From positions 1-64,000 of the forward strand of contig JAKLDN010000008.1 in NCBI GenBank assembly GCA_022703505.1: a stretch of 64,000 nt of DNA, given 5' to 3'. The notes beneath the pieces were generated by a model that saw only the letters and a list, made by a program, of their open reading frames with translations, ran no database searches and was not told the DNA's origin. Of this stretch, positions 35,914-43,356 are shown one piece after another. Origin of the DNA: Spirochaetota bacterium. GTDB taxonomy: Bacteria > Spirochaetota > Spirochaetia > Treponematales > UBA12059. The position numbers were made by a program, and so were the translations under genes. Positions within the stretch are counted from its first letter, which is position 1. Every line of letters starts with the position of its first letter.

Positions 35914-36060
35914 CTAGGAGTTTGTCGGGCTTGCCCATCAAAACCAAAGAAAAATCGCATACCTGCGATTTTTCTACCTCGCAAACTCCCGAGGAGCCCG
36001 TTAATCGGGGCTTTATACGCCGATAGGCGTATAAAGCCCACAAGTCCGACGGACTCCTAG
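35914..36060 (+). repeat. 147-bp CTAG-bounded palindromic element, copy 2
   Basis: Full-length partner of 4423-4569, same length, opposite orientation. CTAG at both ends; terminal repeats CTAGGAGTTTGTCGGGCTTG and CTAGGAGTCCGTCGGACTTG (right end, complement). The hairpin with loop gata (36008-36021/36026-36039) differs from copy 1 at five stem positions, all compensated in the other arm. The hairpin with loop tacc (35948-35959/35964-35975) is conserved. Short inner hairpins CTCC-cga-GGAG and CCCG-ttaat-CGGG lie between. The korC stop codon TAG is the right-end CTAG (36057-36059). Confidence 0.88.
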
Positions 36061-36590
36061 ACGGCGGACTTGCCCGCCTCGATGGCCTTCAGGTTCATCT
36101 CGATAAACCTGTGCTTGCTGGGCGGGAAGAAACTCTTGAGCACGGGCTCCAGCTTGTCCAGCTTGACCGCACCGGTGACCTTGGACAGGGCGCCCATCAT
36201 CACCATATTGGCGATCTTCCCGTCCCCTATCTTCTCCGCGATCTCGTTGCAGGGGACCTTCACGACCCTGCAGTCCTTGCGCTTGGTCTCGGTCTTCACC
36301 AGGGAGGAGTTGATGAGGAGGGTGCCTCCCTGCTTGACGATCCCCTCGCAGAGGGGCAGGGAGTCCTCGTTCATCACCACCGCGCTGTCCGGAGTGGTCA
36401 CGAGGGGGCTGGCGATCTCCGTGGTGGAGACCACGCAGCCCGCCCGGGCGATGCCGCCGCGCTTCTCGGCTCCGTAGAAGGGGAACATGGTGACTTCGAG
36501 GCCTTCCTTCATGCCGCAGTAGACCCAGAGCTGGCCCATGGAGATGATGCCCTGGCCGCCGAACCCGGCCATGAAACTCTTTTCCGTCAT
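36057..36590 (-). CDS. korC: 2-oxoacid:ferredoxin oxidoreductase gamma subunit
   Basis: A 177-residue gamma subunit of the 2-oxoacid:ferredoxin oxidoreductase family. It opens with MTEKSFMAGFGGQGIISMGQ, the family's CoA/nucleotide-binding GxGGQG motif, and has AEKRGGIARAGCVVS. With the alpha, beta and delta subunits it oxidatively decarboxylates a 2-oxoacid to acyl-CoA and reduces ferredoxin. The ATG at 36590 overlaps the korB stop (ATGA) and has GGAGG upstream. It is the last gene of the buk-ptb-korDABC operon. Its TAG stop is contributed by the palindromic element at 35914-36060. Confidence 0.92.
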   Translation of the reverse strand: MTEKSFMAGFGGQGIISMGQLWVYCGMKEGLEVTMFPFYGAEKRGGIARAGCVVSTTEIASPLVTTPDSAVVMNEDSLPLCEGIVKQGGTLLINSSLVKTETKRKDCRVVKVPCNEIAEKIGDGKIANMVMMGALSKVTGAVKLDKLEPVLKSFFPPSKHRFIEMNLKAIEAGKSAV

Positions 36591-37345
36591 TTGGATGCCT
36601 CCAGGGTGTTCTTGACCTCCCCGAGCTGGTAGAAGGGGATCATGTTCTTCTCCAGCCACTCCACGCTCTCCTGGGGATCCATGCTCCAGTTGGTCGGGCA
36701 CTGGGAGAGGATCTCCACCATCGTGAAGCCCACACCGCTCATCTGGGCCTCGAAGGCCTTCTTGATGTACTGCTTGGTCTTACGGACGTTGGCCGCGTTG
36801 TTCACGGAACCCCGGGCCAGGTAGCGGGTGCCCTCCAGGGTCGCCAGCATCTCCAGGACGTGGATGGGATAGCCCATCCCGGCGCCCTCGGGGTCCCGGC
36901 CGTAGGGGGCGGTGGTGGCCTTCTGACCCACCAGGGTCGTGGGGGCCATCTGCCCGCCGGTCATGCCGTAGATGGCGTTGTTCACGAAGATGGTGGTGAA
37001 CTTCTCGCCCCGGTTGGCGGCGTGGACGATCTCCGCGGTGCCGATGGCGGCCAGGTCGCCGTCGCCCTGGTAGCAGATCACCAGGTGGTCCGGGCGCACC
37101 CGCTTGACGCCGGTGGCCGCCGCGGGGGTCCGGCCGTGGGCCGGCTGGACGGAGTCGATGTCGAAGTAGAGGTCCGCCCAGATGGAGCAGCCCACCGGGT
37201 TGGTGATGATGCTCTTCTCCTGGAGGCCCAGCTCGTCGATCACCTCGCAGATGATGCGGTGGATCACCCCGTGTCCGCAGCCGGGGCAGTACTTGGTCTG
37301 TATGGGTTTCAGGCTCTTGGGATGCCCGTACGCGAGTTCCATCAT
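36587..37345 (-). CDS. korB: 2-oxoacid:ferredoxin oxidoreductase beta subunit (TPP-binding)
   Basis: A 252-residue thiamine-diphosphate-binding subunit. It has YCPGCGHGVIHRII near residue 19, the TPP/Mg motif GDGDLAAIGTAEIVHAANRG and NNAIYGMTGGQMAPTT. It binds TPP and carries out decarboxylation. Two adjacent ATGs (37345 and 37342) follow AGGAGG; the second has better spacing, so the true protein may be one residue shorter. The product matches the VorA/KorB family. Substrate preference cannot be read directly, but the neighbouring ptb and buk genes argue for branched-chain 2-oxoacids. Confidence 0.93.
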   Translation of the reverse strand: MMELAYGHPKSLKPIQTKYCPGCGHGVIHRIICEVIDELGLQEKSIITNPVGCSIWADLYFDIDSVQPAHGRTPAAATGVKRVRPDHLVICYQGDGDLAAIGTAEIVHAANRGEKFTTIFVNNAIYGMTGGQMAPTTLVGQKATTAPYGRDPEGAGMGYPIHVLEMLATLEGTRYLARGSVNNAANVRKTKQYIKKAFEAQMSGVGFTMVEILSQCPTNWSMDPQESVEWLEKNMIPFYQLGEVKNTLEASK

Positions 37346-37351
37346 ATCCTC

Positions 37352-38419
37352 CTATTTTCCCAGAAGCTTGCGGGCTTCCGCCAGGACCGCTTCCTCGGTG
37401 GGGATGTTGCCCCCGCAGCGGCCGTAGAACGAGACCTGCGCCTTGCCGGCGACCGCGAGCTGGACGTCCTGGACCATCTGTCCCATGCTCATCTCCACCG
37501 TCAGGAAGCGCTTGCCCTTGGCGGCCAGGGCCGCGATCCGGTCATAGGGGAAGGGCCAGAGGGAGATGGGCCGGAAGATGCCCAGCTCGATCCCCAGGGC
37601 CTTGGCCATCTGCTGGGCCCCCAGGCAGACGCGGCTGGAGGTCCCGTAGGCCACCAGGATCAGGTCCGCCTTGTCGGTGTTGACCTCCTCGAACCGGATC
37701 TCCTTCTTCTTGATCTGTTCGTAGCGCAGGAAGCGCTCGTGGACCTTGGCCTCCAGCTCGTCGGGGACCAGGTTGATGGAGGAGACGTGGTTGATGGGCC
37801 GGTGGGTCTTGTACTGGCCGCCGGCGGCCCAGGGCCGGGCCGGGAGCTTTTCCAGGTCCCGGGGCTCCGGGAAGGTCACGCCCTCCATCATCTGCCCGAT
37901 CATCCCGTCCGCCAGGATCATGACGGGCATCCGCCACTGGTCGGCCAGGTCGAAGGCTTCGAAGGTCAACTCCGCAGCCTCCTGGACGCTCTTGGGGGCC
38001 AGGACCAGGTGGAAGTAGTCCCCGTGTCCGCCGCCCCGGGTGGCCTGGAAATAGTCGCCCTGGCCGGGGGAGATCCCCCCGAGGCCCGGGCCCGAGCGGG
38101 CCACGTTCACGACCACGCAGGGGACGTCGGCTCCGCAGGCGTAGGAGATCCCCTCCTGCTTGAGGCTGATCCCGGGGCTGGAGGAGCTGGTCATGGCCCG
38201 GGCTCCCGCGGCCGCGGCCCCGAAGACCATGTTGATCGCGGAAACCTCGCTCTCCGCCTGGATGAAGGTCCGCTTGTGGTCGATCATGTGGCGGGCCATG
38301 TAGGCGGTCAGCTCGTTCTGGGGGGTGATGGGGTACCCGAAATAGGCAGTGCACCCGGCGCGGATCGCGGCCTCTCCGATGGCGTCGTTGCCCTTCATCA
38401 ATCGCTTTTCTTCGGCCAT
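37352..38419 (-). CDS. vorB: 2-oxoacid:ferredoxin oxidoreductase alpha subunit (VorB-like)
   Basis: A 355-residue alpha subunit. Segments AYFGYPITPQNELTAYMARH, QAESEVSAINMVFGAAAAGA and the core ARAMTSSSSPGISLKQEG are typical of 3-methyl-2-oxobutanoate:ferredoxin oxidoreductase subunit VorB and of KorA. It contributes the pyrimidine and core domains of the enzyme. The ATG at 38419 has AAGGAGG. It is followed by korB after 6 bp and preceded by korD after 13 bp. The VorB name rests on the ptb-buk context and should be treated as probable, not certain. Confidence 0.9.
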   Translation of the reverse strand: MAEEKRLMKGNDAIGEAAIRAGCTAYFGYPITPQNELTAYMARHMIDHKRTFIQAESEVSAINMVFGAAAAGARAMTSSSSPGISLKQEGISYACGADVPCVVVNVARSGPGLGGISPGQGDYFQATRGGGHGDYFHLVLAPKSVQEAAELTFEAFDLADQWRMPVMILADGMIGQMMEGVTFPEPRDLEKLPARPWAAGGQYKTHRPINHVSSINLVPDELEAKVHERFLRYEQIKKKEIRFEEVNTDKADLILVAYGTSSRVCLGAQQMAKALGIELGIFRPISLWPFPYDRIAALAAKGKRFLTVEMSMGQMVQDVQLAVAGKAQVSFYGRCGGNIPTEEAVLAEARKLLGK

Positions 38420-38432
38420 GTTCCGTGCCTCC

Positions 38433-38648
38433 TTACAGCTTGTAGACCGTGACGGCCACGTCCGGGCAGACGAGGTAGCAGTTGCCGCAGGCTATGCATT
38501 TGTCCGGCGCCGCCGCCCGGGCGGGATAGTAGCCCCAGGAGTTCGGAGCCGCGTCCGCCTCCAGCACCTTGGTCGGGCAGGCGCGCACGCAGAGCATGCA
38601 CCCCTTGCATCGTTCCCGGTCTATCTCCGGTTTTCCCTTGATCGCCAT
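38433..38648 (-). CDS. korD: 2-oxoacid oxidoreductase delta subunit, 2[4Fe-4S] ferredoxin
   Basis: A 71-residue small ferredoxin subunit. Two full cluster motifs are seen: CKGCMLCVRACP and CIACGNCYLVCP, eight cysteines in all. It passes electrons from the TPP site to free ferredoxin. The ATG at 38648 follows AAGGAG. It is the first of the four oxidoreductase subunit genes and is separated from ptb by a palindromic repeat that reaches into the ptb end. Confidence 0.93.
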   Translation of the reverse strand: MAIKGKPEIDRERCKGCMLCVRACPTKVLEADAAPNSWGYYPARAAAPDKCIACGNCYLVCPDVAVTVYKL

Positions 38649-38660
38649 AGATACTCCTTT

Positions 38661-38738
38661 CGGTGGACGGTGGACAGCGGACGGAAGGATGGAAATCCTC
38701 TCCACGGTTCACCGTTCACTGTTCACTGTTCACTTCCC
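38661..38738 (-). repeat. GTGGACAG-type palindromic repeat at the ptb 3' end
   Basis: Left part GGTGGACGGTGGACAGCGG and right part with three GTTCACT units form a degenerate inverted repeat. The motif ACGGYGGACAGYGGACGGAA is shared with 26503-26572. On the minus strand the repeat encodes the last ptb residues S-E-Q and its TGA stop (38723-38725). Confidence 0.75.
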
Positions 38739-39634
38739 GTCGCCACCACGCAGGCCAGGGCAATGCTGGCCAGTTTCACGTCCGCCGTGTCGGCCCGGCT
38801 GGTCAGCACCACCGGCCTGGCCGCTCCCACCACGATCCCGGCCCCCTTGGCCTGACCCAGGTCCAGTAGGCACTTGTACAGGATGTTCCCCGCCTCGATG
38901 TCCGGGGCCACGAAGATGTCCGCGTCCCCGGCCACCTCGGACACGATGCCCTTGATACGGGCCCGCTCCGCGCTGACCGCGTTGTCCAGGGCCAGGGGGC
39001 CGTCCACCAGGCAGCCCTTGATCTGCCCCCGCCGGTTCATCTGGGTCAGGACCGCCGCGTCGGCGGTGCAGGGCATCTTCTCCCAGTTCACCTTCTCCAC
39101 CGCCGCCAAGAGCGCCACCTTGGGCACCGGAATCCCCAGGGCCTGGGCCACCTGGACCGCGTTGGCGATGATGTCGATCTTGCCGGGAATGTCCGGGGCT
39201 ATGTTGATGGCTGCGTCGGTGACGAACAGGAGCTTGTGGTAGGTCTGGGTTTCCATCACCGCCACGTGGCTGGTCAAGCGGCCCGTGTTCAGGCCGTTTT
39301 CCTTGTTCAGCACCGCCTTCAGCAGGACCGAGGTGTCTAGGATGCCCTTCATGAGGAGGTCCGCACGGCCTTCCCGGACGAGTTCCACGGCCCGGGCCGC
39401 GGCCTTCCCGCTGTCCTTCTCCTCGATGCGCTGGAACCGGGACACGTCGAGGCCGAGCTCCCCGGCGATGCGGTCCACCGCCGCCAGGTCCCCGATCAGG
39501 ATGGGGTCCGCCACCCCGTGTTCCGCCGCCGCGCAGGCCGCCTCCAAGGCGCTGTGCTCCTGAGCCGCCGCCACGGCGATCCGCTTGCGCCCCAGGGACC
39601 GGGCCCTGTCCAGTATCTCCTGAATGGTCTTCAT
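38723..39634 (-). CDS. ptb: phosphate butyryltransferase
   Basis: A 303-residue member of the phosphate acetyl/butyryltransferase family, with LLMKGILDTSVLLKAVLNKE and a C-terminal core ending VVGAARPVVLTSRADTADVK. It converts butyryl- or branched-chain acyl-CoA to acyl phosphate. With Buk downstream in the pathway it makes ATP by substrate-level phosphorylation. The start at 39634 has AGGAG and lies 1 bp past the buk stop. The last codons S-E-Q and the stop are part of a repeat (38661-38738), so the C-terminus has been remodelled there. Confidence 0.93.
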   Translation of the reverse strand: MKTIQEILDRARSLGRKRIAVAAAQEHSALEAACAAAEHGVADPILIGDLAAVDRIAGELGLDVSRFQRIEEKDSGKAAARAVELVREGRADLLMKGILDTSVLLKAVLNKENGLNTGRLTSHVAVMETQTYHKLLFVTDAAINIAPDIPGKIDIIANAVQVAQALGIPVPKVALLAAVEKVNWEKMPCTADAAVLTQMNRRGQIKGCLVDGPLALDNAVSAERARIKGIVSEVAGDADIFVAPDIEAGNILYKCLLDLGQAKGAGIVVGAARPVVLTSRADTADVKLASIALACVVATGSEQ

Positions 39635-39635
39635 C

Positions 39636-40700
39636 TCAATACTCCTGGATATGAGCTTCCCCGGACAGGGCCCGGCTGCCCGCCAGGGCCAAGGCTTCCA
39701 GCTCGCCCTCTCCGGGATACACGACGACCGGGGCGATCCAACCGCACAGCCCGGCGATGCCTTCCTGGATCCCCTTGCCGTGGGCGATCCCGCCGGTCAG
39801 GATGATCGCGTCCACCTTGCCGGCCGCGGCCGCGGCCATCGAGCCTATGAACTTTCCCACGTTGTAGATGAAGGCGCGGTAATAGAGGTCCGCCTTGGGA
39901 TCCCCCGCCTGGACGGCCTTCTCGACCTCCCGCATGTCGTTGGTGCCCAGTAGGCTGACCATGCCCCCCTGCCCCGTGATCATCTTGAGGACTTCCTTCT
40001 CCGAGTGCTTGCCCGAGAAGCAGAGCTTGGCCAGGTCCCCGGCCGGGAGGGTTCCCGAGCGTTCGGGACTGAAGGGGCCCTCCCCGTTCAGGGCCTGGTT
40101 CACGTCCGTCACCCGGCCCCTCCGGTGCAGACCGACGGAGACACCGCCCCCCATGTGGGCCACGATCAGGGTCAGGTCCTCGTAGGCGCGGCCGGATTCC
40201 CGGGCGTACCTGCGGCAGACGGCTTTCTGGTTCAGGGCGTGGAAGATGCTGCGGCGCTGGAAGAGGGCGTGCCCCGCCACACGGGCGACGTCGGAGAGTT
40301 CGTCCACCACCACGGGGTCCGCGATGAAGGAAGGGACCCCCCACTCCCGGCCCAGGGCGTCGGCGATGAGGGCACCGAGGTTGGAGGCGTGTTCCCCGTA
40401 CTTGGCCGCCCGAAGGTCCTCCAGCATGGGGCTCGAGACGCGGTACACCCCGCCCGGTATGGGTCGGAGCAGTCCTCCGCGGCCGACCACCGCGTCGATG
40501 CCGTGCGCGTCGAAACCGCGCTTCCGAAGGGCGTCCCGGATGTGCTGTTCCCGGAAGCCGTACTGGTCGGCTATGGAAGCGTACCGGCCGATCTCCTCGG
40601 CCGAATGGTTCACCGTTTCCGTGAAGACCTCCTCGAGATCCCGGAAGACGCCTATCTTCGTGGAAGTGGATCCCGGATTGATCACAAGAATGGTTGCCAT
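39636..40700 (-). CDS. buk: butyrate kinase
   Basis: A 354-residue ASKHA-family acid kinase: NPGSTSTKIGVF at the N-terminus, GRGGLLRPIPGGVYRV, AHMGGGVSVGLHRRGRVTDV and TGGIAHG near the C-terminus. It transfers phosphate from butyryl or isobutyryl phosphate to ADP. The family also accepts branched chains, which fits the neighbouring VOR-type oxidoreductase. The ATG at 40700 has AAGGAG. It is the first gene of the buk-ptb-korDABC operon, which has its own promoter about 90 nt upstream. Confidence 0.95.
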   Translation of the reverse strand: MATILVINPGSTSTKIGVFRDLEEVFTETVNHSAEEIGRYASIADQYGFREQHIRDALRKRGFDAHGIDAVVGRGGLLRPIPGGVYRVSSPMLEDLRAAKYGEHASNLGALIADALGREWGVPSFIADPVVVDELSDVARVAGHALFQRRSIFHALNQKAVCRRYARESGRAYEDLTLIVAHMGGGVSVGLHRRGRVTDVNQALNGEGPFSPERSGTLPAGDLAKLCFSGKHSEKEVLKMITGQGGMVSLLGTNDMREVEKAVQAGDPKADLYYRAFIYNVGKFIGSMAAAAAGKVDAIILTGGIAHGKGIQEGIAGLCGWIAPVVVYPGEGELEALALAGSRALSGEAHIQEY

Positions 40701-40795
40701 GGACGCTCCTTAGTCCCGGATATCCGAAGGCCCGCGCTGGCCGTCAGGAGGAGGTTGTTTCGATGCCGGTCGGCATGGGTTCCGTCGGATGCTTG

Positions 40796-40824
40796 AGTAT
40801 ACCCGTGAATTCCGGAGTGCGCAA
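40796..40824 (-). promoter_or_regulatory. promoter of the buk-ptb-kor operon
   Basis: Minus strand: TTGCGC (40819-40824), 17-bp spacer, TATACT (40796-40801). The leader would be about 90 nt. An AT-rich stretch lies just upstream of the -35 box. Confidence 0.6.
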
Positions 40825-40902
40825 GAAAAAACTGCAATTGTTGAAAGGACGTTTCGTTGATCAAAATACTTATTCCTATGTTTGAATAGAATGGGTCTTG
40901 GT

Positions 40903-40933
40903 GCTGCCCGGGCGGGAGTATTGCCCGGGCAGC
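40903..40933. terminator. 11-bp hairpin, possible terminator of the 40975 gene
   Basis: Perfect inverted repeat GCTGCCCGGGC / GCCCGGGCAGC with a 9-nt loop. It lies 42 bp beyond the stop of the minus-strand gene at 40975 and upstream of the buk promoter. There is no T-run, so intrinsic termination is only possible, not shown. Confidence 0.45.
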
Positions 40934-40974
40934 TTAGGCGATTGATGGAAGCAGGAAGGGTGGAACCGTCGGAA

Positions 40975-42900
40975 CTACCGGGTTTTGAGAAGCCGGACCA
41001 TGTAGAGGCGGATATACTCCTCCAGGGCCGAGTGGTTCCGGATCTTGAGCAGGGAGGGGGTATCCGCCAGGGTCGCGGCCAGGCCCTTGACCCGCTCGGC
41101 GGTGAAATTCGAAGGCTTCAGGGAGCGGAGCAGCCCCCGCAGGTAATCCCGGACCAGGGAGTTGACGTCCTCGGTCAGGTCCGCCTTGGCCTGGGGGTTC
41201 AGCATGGTGTTCCATCGGTTGATCAGGACCGAGAGGTACTCGTCCAGCTTGTACCCCTCCGGCAGGAGGACCTGCTCGACCTTGGCCGCCGCCGCGGCGA
41301 ACTCGATCCTCCGGTCGGAGAATTTCGCGGAGGTCCCCGTCTTCTCGGTCTTCGGCTCCGAGGCTTTCTCCGCGATGCTGGCCAGCCGCTCCTTCCGGGC
41401 CCGCTTCCGGCTGGTCAGCCGGAACAGGAAGGCGAAGAGCCCGGAGAGGATGGGGAGGGTGTACCAGATGGGCAGGAGATTGCGGACATCCGTCACCATG
41501 TGCTTCCGCCGCAGGTCCAGAAGTTCGTCGATCGGGACCAGGTCCCCCTTGGAGAAGAACCGGTCCAGCTCCGGGACCGCGTCCGGGGTCTCCCGGAGTT
41601 CGTTGTAGACCAGGGAGAATATGCGCTCCGAGATCAGGACGAAGAGGATCGGATACCCCTTGGCGACCCGTTCCTCCAGGTCCCGGCGGTAGGCGGCGTC
41701 GTCCTCCATGGTGGGCGTCGAGGCGTAGACCTCCAGCACCGACTTCCACTCGGCGATCAGGGAGGTCCGGATCGAGGCCCGGGCCTCTCCCAGGAGACGG
41801 ACCACCAGGGGCAGGACCCGGTCCTTGGCGACCAGCCACCGCTGGCCCCGGGACGTGACGGGCATCAGGATCTCCGGGAGGCGTCCGGTCTCCGCCCGGG
41901 TGGTGCGCTCCCGGATCCACTCCTCCAGCTCCTCCCGGGTGTATTTTCCCAGGAGGGGACGCCCCATGGAATCCCGGAAGTTCGTCACCTCGTCCAGGGT
42001 GAAGTTGTAGGGGGATTTGCGGAGCAGGGTGTCCAGGGTCTTGAAGGCCGTCTCCCGCTCGACCGCCCGCTGCGCCTTCCCTTTATAGAAGTTGTTGTAC
42101 ACCTCGCAGAGGTAGATGGCCTGGAGATAGGCCCAATCCTCCGGGTTCTTGTCCGATTTCTTGAAGACATCCTGCTTCATGTAGCTGGCCAGGTAGGCCC
42201 AGAGGGCGAAGGTGAAGTCGTTCCCGGAGGTCCTCATGTCCCGAACCGCGTCGAAGGGCTTGATCAGGATGGTGGAGAGGGACTCCTTGAGCTGCATCTC
42301 CTTGCCCGGAAAGGCGTAGGACAGCTTGTTCTGGACGAAGTCCTTGTTCCCCCCCTTGCGGAGGTACTGGCGGACCTTCAGGACCGCGTGCTCCAGGACC
42401 TTGTCCGCCGCCATCGGGGACAGGATCAGCACGGGGCGTATGCCCTCCGGAAAGACCAGCCGATAGAAGGGGGCCGCCCGGTCCCGGGTGGTTTCGATCA
42501 GGGAGCTCAGGTCCGTCTCGACGGAGACCGCCTGGACCCATTCGGCCGGGAGCTCCGCGTGGATGCTCTCGTCGTCCGGGAAGGGGATGTCGGGATTCTC
42601 CTCCATCCGGCGGTATTCCGCCAGGAGGAGGTCCGTGAAGTGCTCCGGCAGGGAGATGGATTCGATCTGCCCGCCCACGGTGTTGATGGATAGGTTGCGG
42701 TCCCGGGCGTACTGGAAGAGCTTCGGGACCAGGACGACATCCGGATTGGAGGCCAGGTCCCGGTATATCGGTTCCGGACGGTTGGCCTGAGCGGCCTGCC
42801 GTTGGACCATCTGCGCGAAGGAACGGTAGTCTATGGTCGAGACCTTGTTCTTCGTGGCGTAGGAGCGTAGAAGCTGAAGTACGTCGATATCACGGGCCAT
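40975..42900 (-). CDS. large protein with one membrane segment, function unknown
   Basis: A 641-residue protein that I do not recognise. Its start (MARDIDVLQLLRSYATKNKV) and helical content suggest a cytoplasmic or membrane-associated regulatory or envelope protein. One hydrophobic stretch near residues 495-512 (YTLPILSGLFAFLFRLTS) is followed by basic residues and probably spans the membrane. No catalytic motif is evident. The ATG at 42900 has no Shine-Dalgarno site in a usable position. A promoter ends 5 nt upstream, so this is probably leaderless. In-frame sequence further upstream overlaps the small gene at 42983 in another frame and is not part of the protein. Confidence 0.75.
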   Translation of the reverse strand: MARDIDVLQLLRSYATKNKVSTIDYRSFAQMVQRQAAQANRPEPIYRDLASNPDVVLVPKLFQYARDRNLSINTVGGQIESISLPEHFTDLLLAEYRRMEENPDIPFPDDESIHAELPAEWVQAVSVETDLSSLIETTRDRAAPFYRLVFPEGIRPVLILSPMAADKVLEHAVLKVRQYLRKGGNKDFVQNKLSYAFPGKEMQLKESLSTILIKPFDAVRDMRTSGNDFTFALWAYLASYMKQDVFKKSDKNPEDWAYLQAIYLCEVYNNFYKGKAQRAVERETAFKTLDTLLRKSPYNFTLDEVTNFRDSMGRPLLGKYTREELEEWIRERTTRAETGRLPEILMPVTSRGQRWLVAKDRVLPLVVRLLGEARASIRTSLIAEWKSVLEVYASTPTMEDDAAYRRDLEERVAKGYPILFVLISERIFSLVYNELRETPDAVPELDRFFSKGDLVPIDELLDLRRKHMVTDVRNLLPIWYTLPILSGLFAFLFRLTSRKRARKERLASIAEKASEPKTEKTGTSAKFSDRRIEFAAAAAKVEQVLLPEGYKLDEYLSVLINRWNTMLNPQAKADLTEDVNSLVRDYLRGLLRSLKPSNFTAERVKGLAATLADTPSLLKIRNHSALEEYIRLYMVRLLKTR

Positions 42901-42905
42901 AGGGT

Positions 42906-42934
42906 ATACTACCCGCCTCCGAAGGATCGGGCAA
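42906..42934 (-). promoter_or_regulatory. promoter of the 40975-42900 gene
   Basis: Minus strand: TTGCCC (42929-42934), 17-bp spacer, TAGTAT (42906-42911). It ends 5 nt before the ATG. The only GGAGG nearby lies inside the spacer and could not be transcribed from this promoter. Confidence 0.6.
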
Positions 42935-42935
42935 C

Positions 42936-42967
42936 AAAAAACGGCCGATCCCAGCGGGAACGGCCGC
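42936..42967 (-). terminator. intrinsic terminator after the 29-residue protein gene
   Basis: Minus strand: GCGGCCG, an inner TCCC-gct-GGGA stem, then CGGCCG followed by TTTTTT. A strong rho-independent terminator directly after the small gene, and immediately before the next promoter. Confidence 0.85.
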
Positions 42968-42982
42968 TTCTCCCGCGACGCG

Positions 42983-43072
42983 TCAACGGGTCTTGTGCCG
43001 GTTCTTTCTCTTCTTCTTCTTGCGCTTATGCGTCGCGATCTTCTTGAGCTTTCGCTTTCTTCCGCAGGGCAC
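42983..43072 (-). CDS. 29-residue basic AURKAIP1/COX24-type ribosomal protein
   Basis: A 29-residue, very basic protein that starts MPCGRKRKLKKIATHKRKKK and ends in RKNRHKTR. It matches the short bacterial proteins with the AURKAIP1/COX24 domain (related to mitochondrial mS38 and counted as a small-subunit ribosomal protein in some bacteria). Start GTG at 43072 with AAGGAG 7 nt upstream; stop TGA at 42983-42985. It has its own promoter and its own terminator, so it is a free-standing unit. The identification is by sequence pattern; its place on the ribosome here is inferred. Confidence 0.85.
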   Translation of the reverse strand: MPCGRKRKLKKIATHKRKKKKRKNRHKTR

Positions 43073-43155
43073 GGTCGCACTCCTTCTATGAGCTGGGTCC
43101 TACGCACGGCCCGCCGGAGGCCGCCGGGACTCCGTACCGCGTAGACGTGTCCGCA

Positions 43156-43184
43156 AGTATGCGAAAAAGCGGTCCGGCCGTCAA
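43156..43184 (-). promoter_or_regulatory. promoter of the 29-residue protein gene
   Basis: Minus strand: TTGACG (43179-43184), 17-bp spacer, CATACT (43156-43161). It gives a leader of about 75 nt. Confidence 0.6.
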
Positions 43185-43217
43185 GGGGCCCGGGCACCGC
43201 TTTTCCCTTCCCGCGCC

Positions 43218-43246
43218 TTGCAAACTTGACGGCCATGGATTATACA
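43218..43246 (+). promoter_or_regulatory. promoter of the CheY-like gene
   Basis: Plus strand: TTGCAA (43218-43223), 17-bp spacer, TATACA (43241-43246). The leader would be about 100 nt. It is divergent from the promoter at 43156-43184. Confidence 0.5.
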
Positions 43247-43356
43247 GTAGCAAGGTATCCGGGCTGTCCAAGAGGCTCGATCGGCTTATTGGTCAGCTGG
43301 TTCCGATGCGGCGGTATCCGCCACCCGCGGACCGGGGAAAAGGAGCTTGGACGCGT

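Noticed and set aside
35914-36060. Integron attC site
   Set aside because: No GTTRRRY core pair and no integrase or cassette array; the ends are CTAG.
42901-43236. Upstream extension of the 40975 gene
   Set aside because: It is arginine-rich out-of-frame translation of the 29-residue gene and crosses a terminator and promoter.
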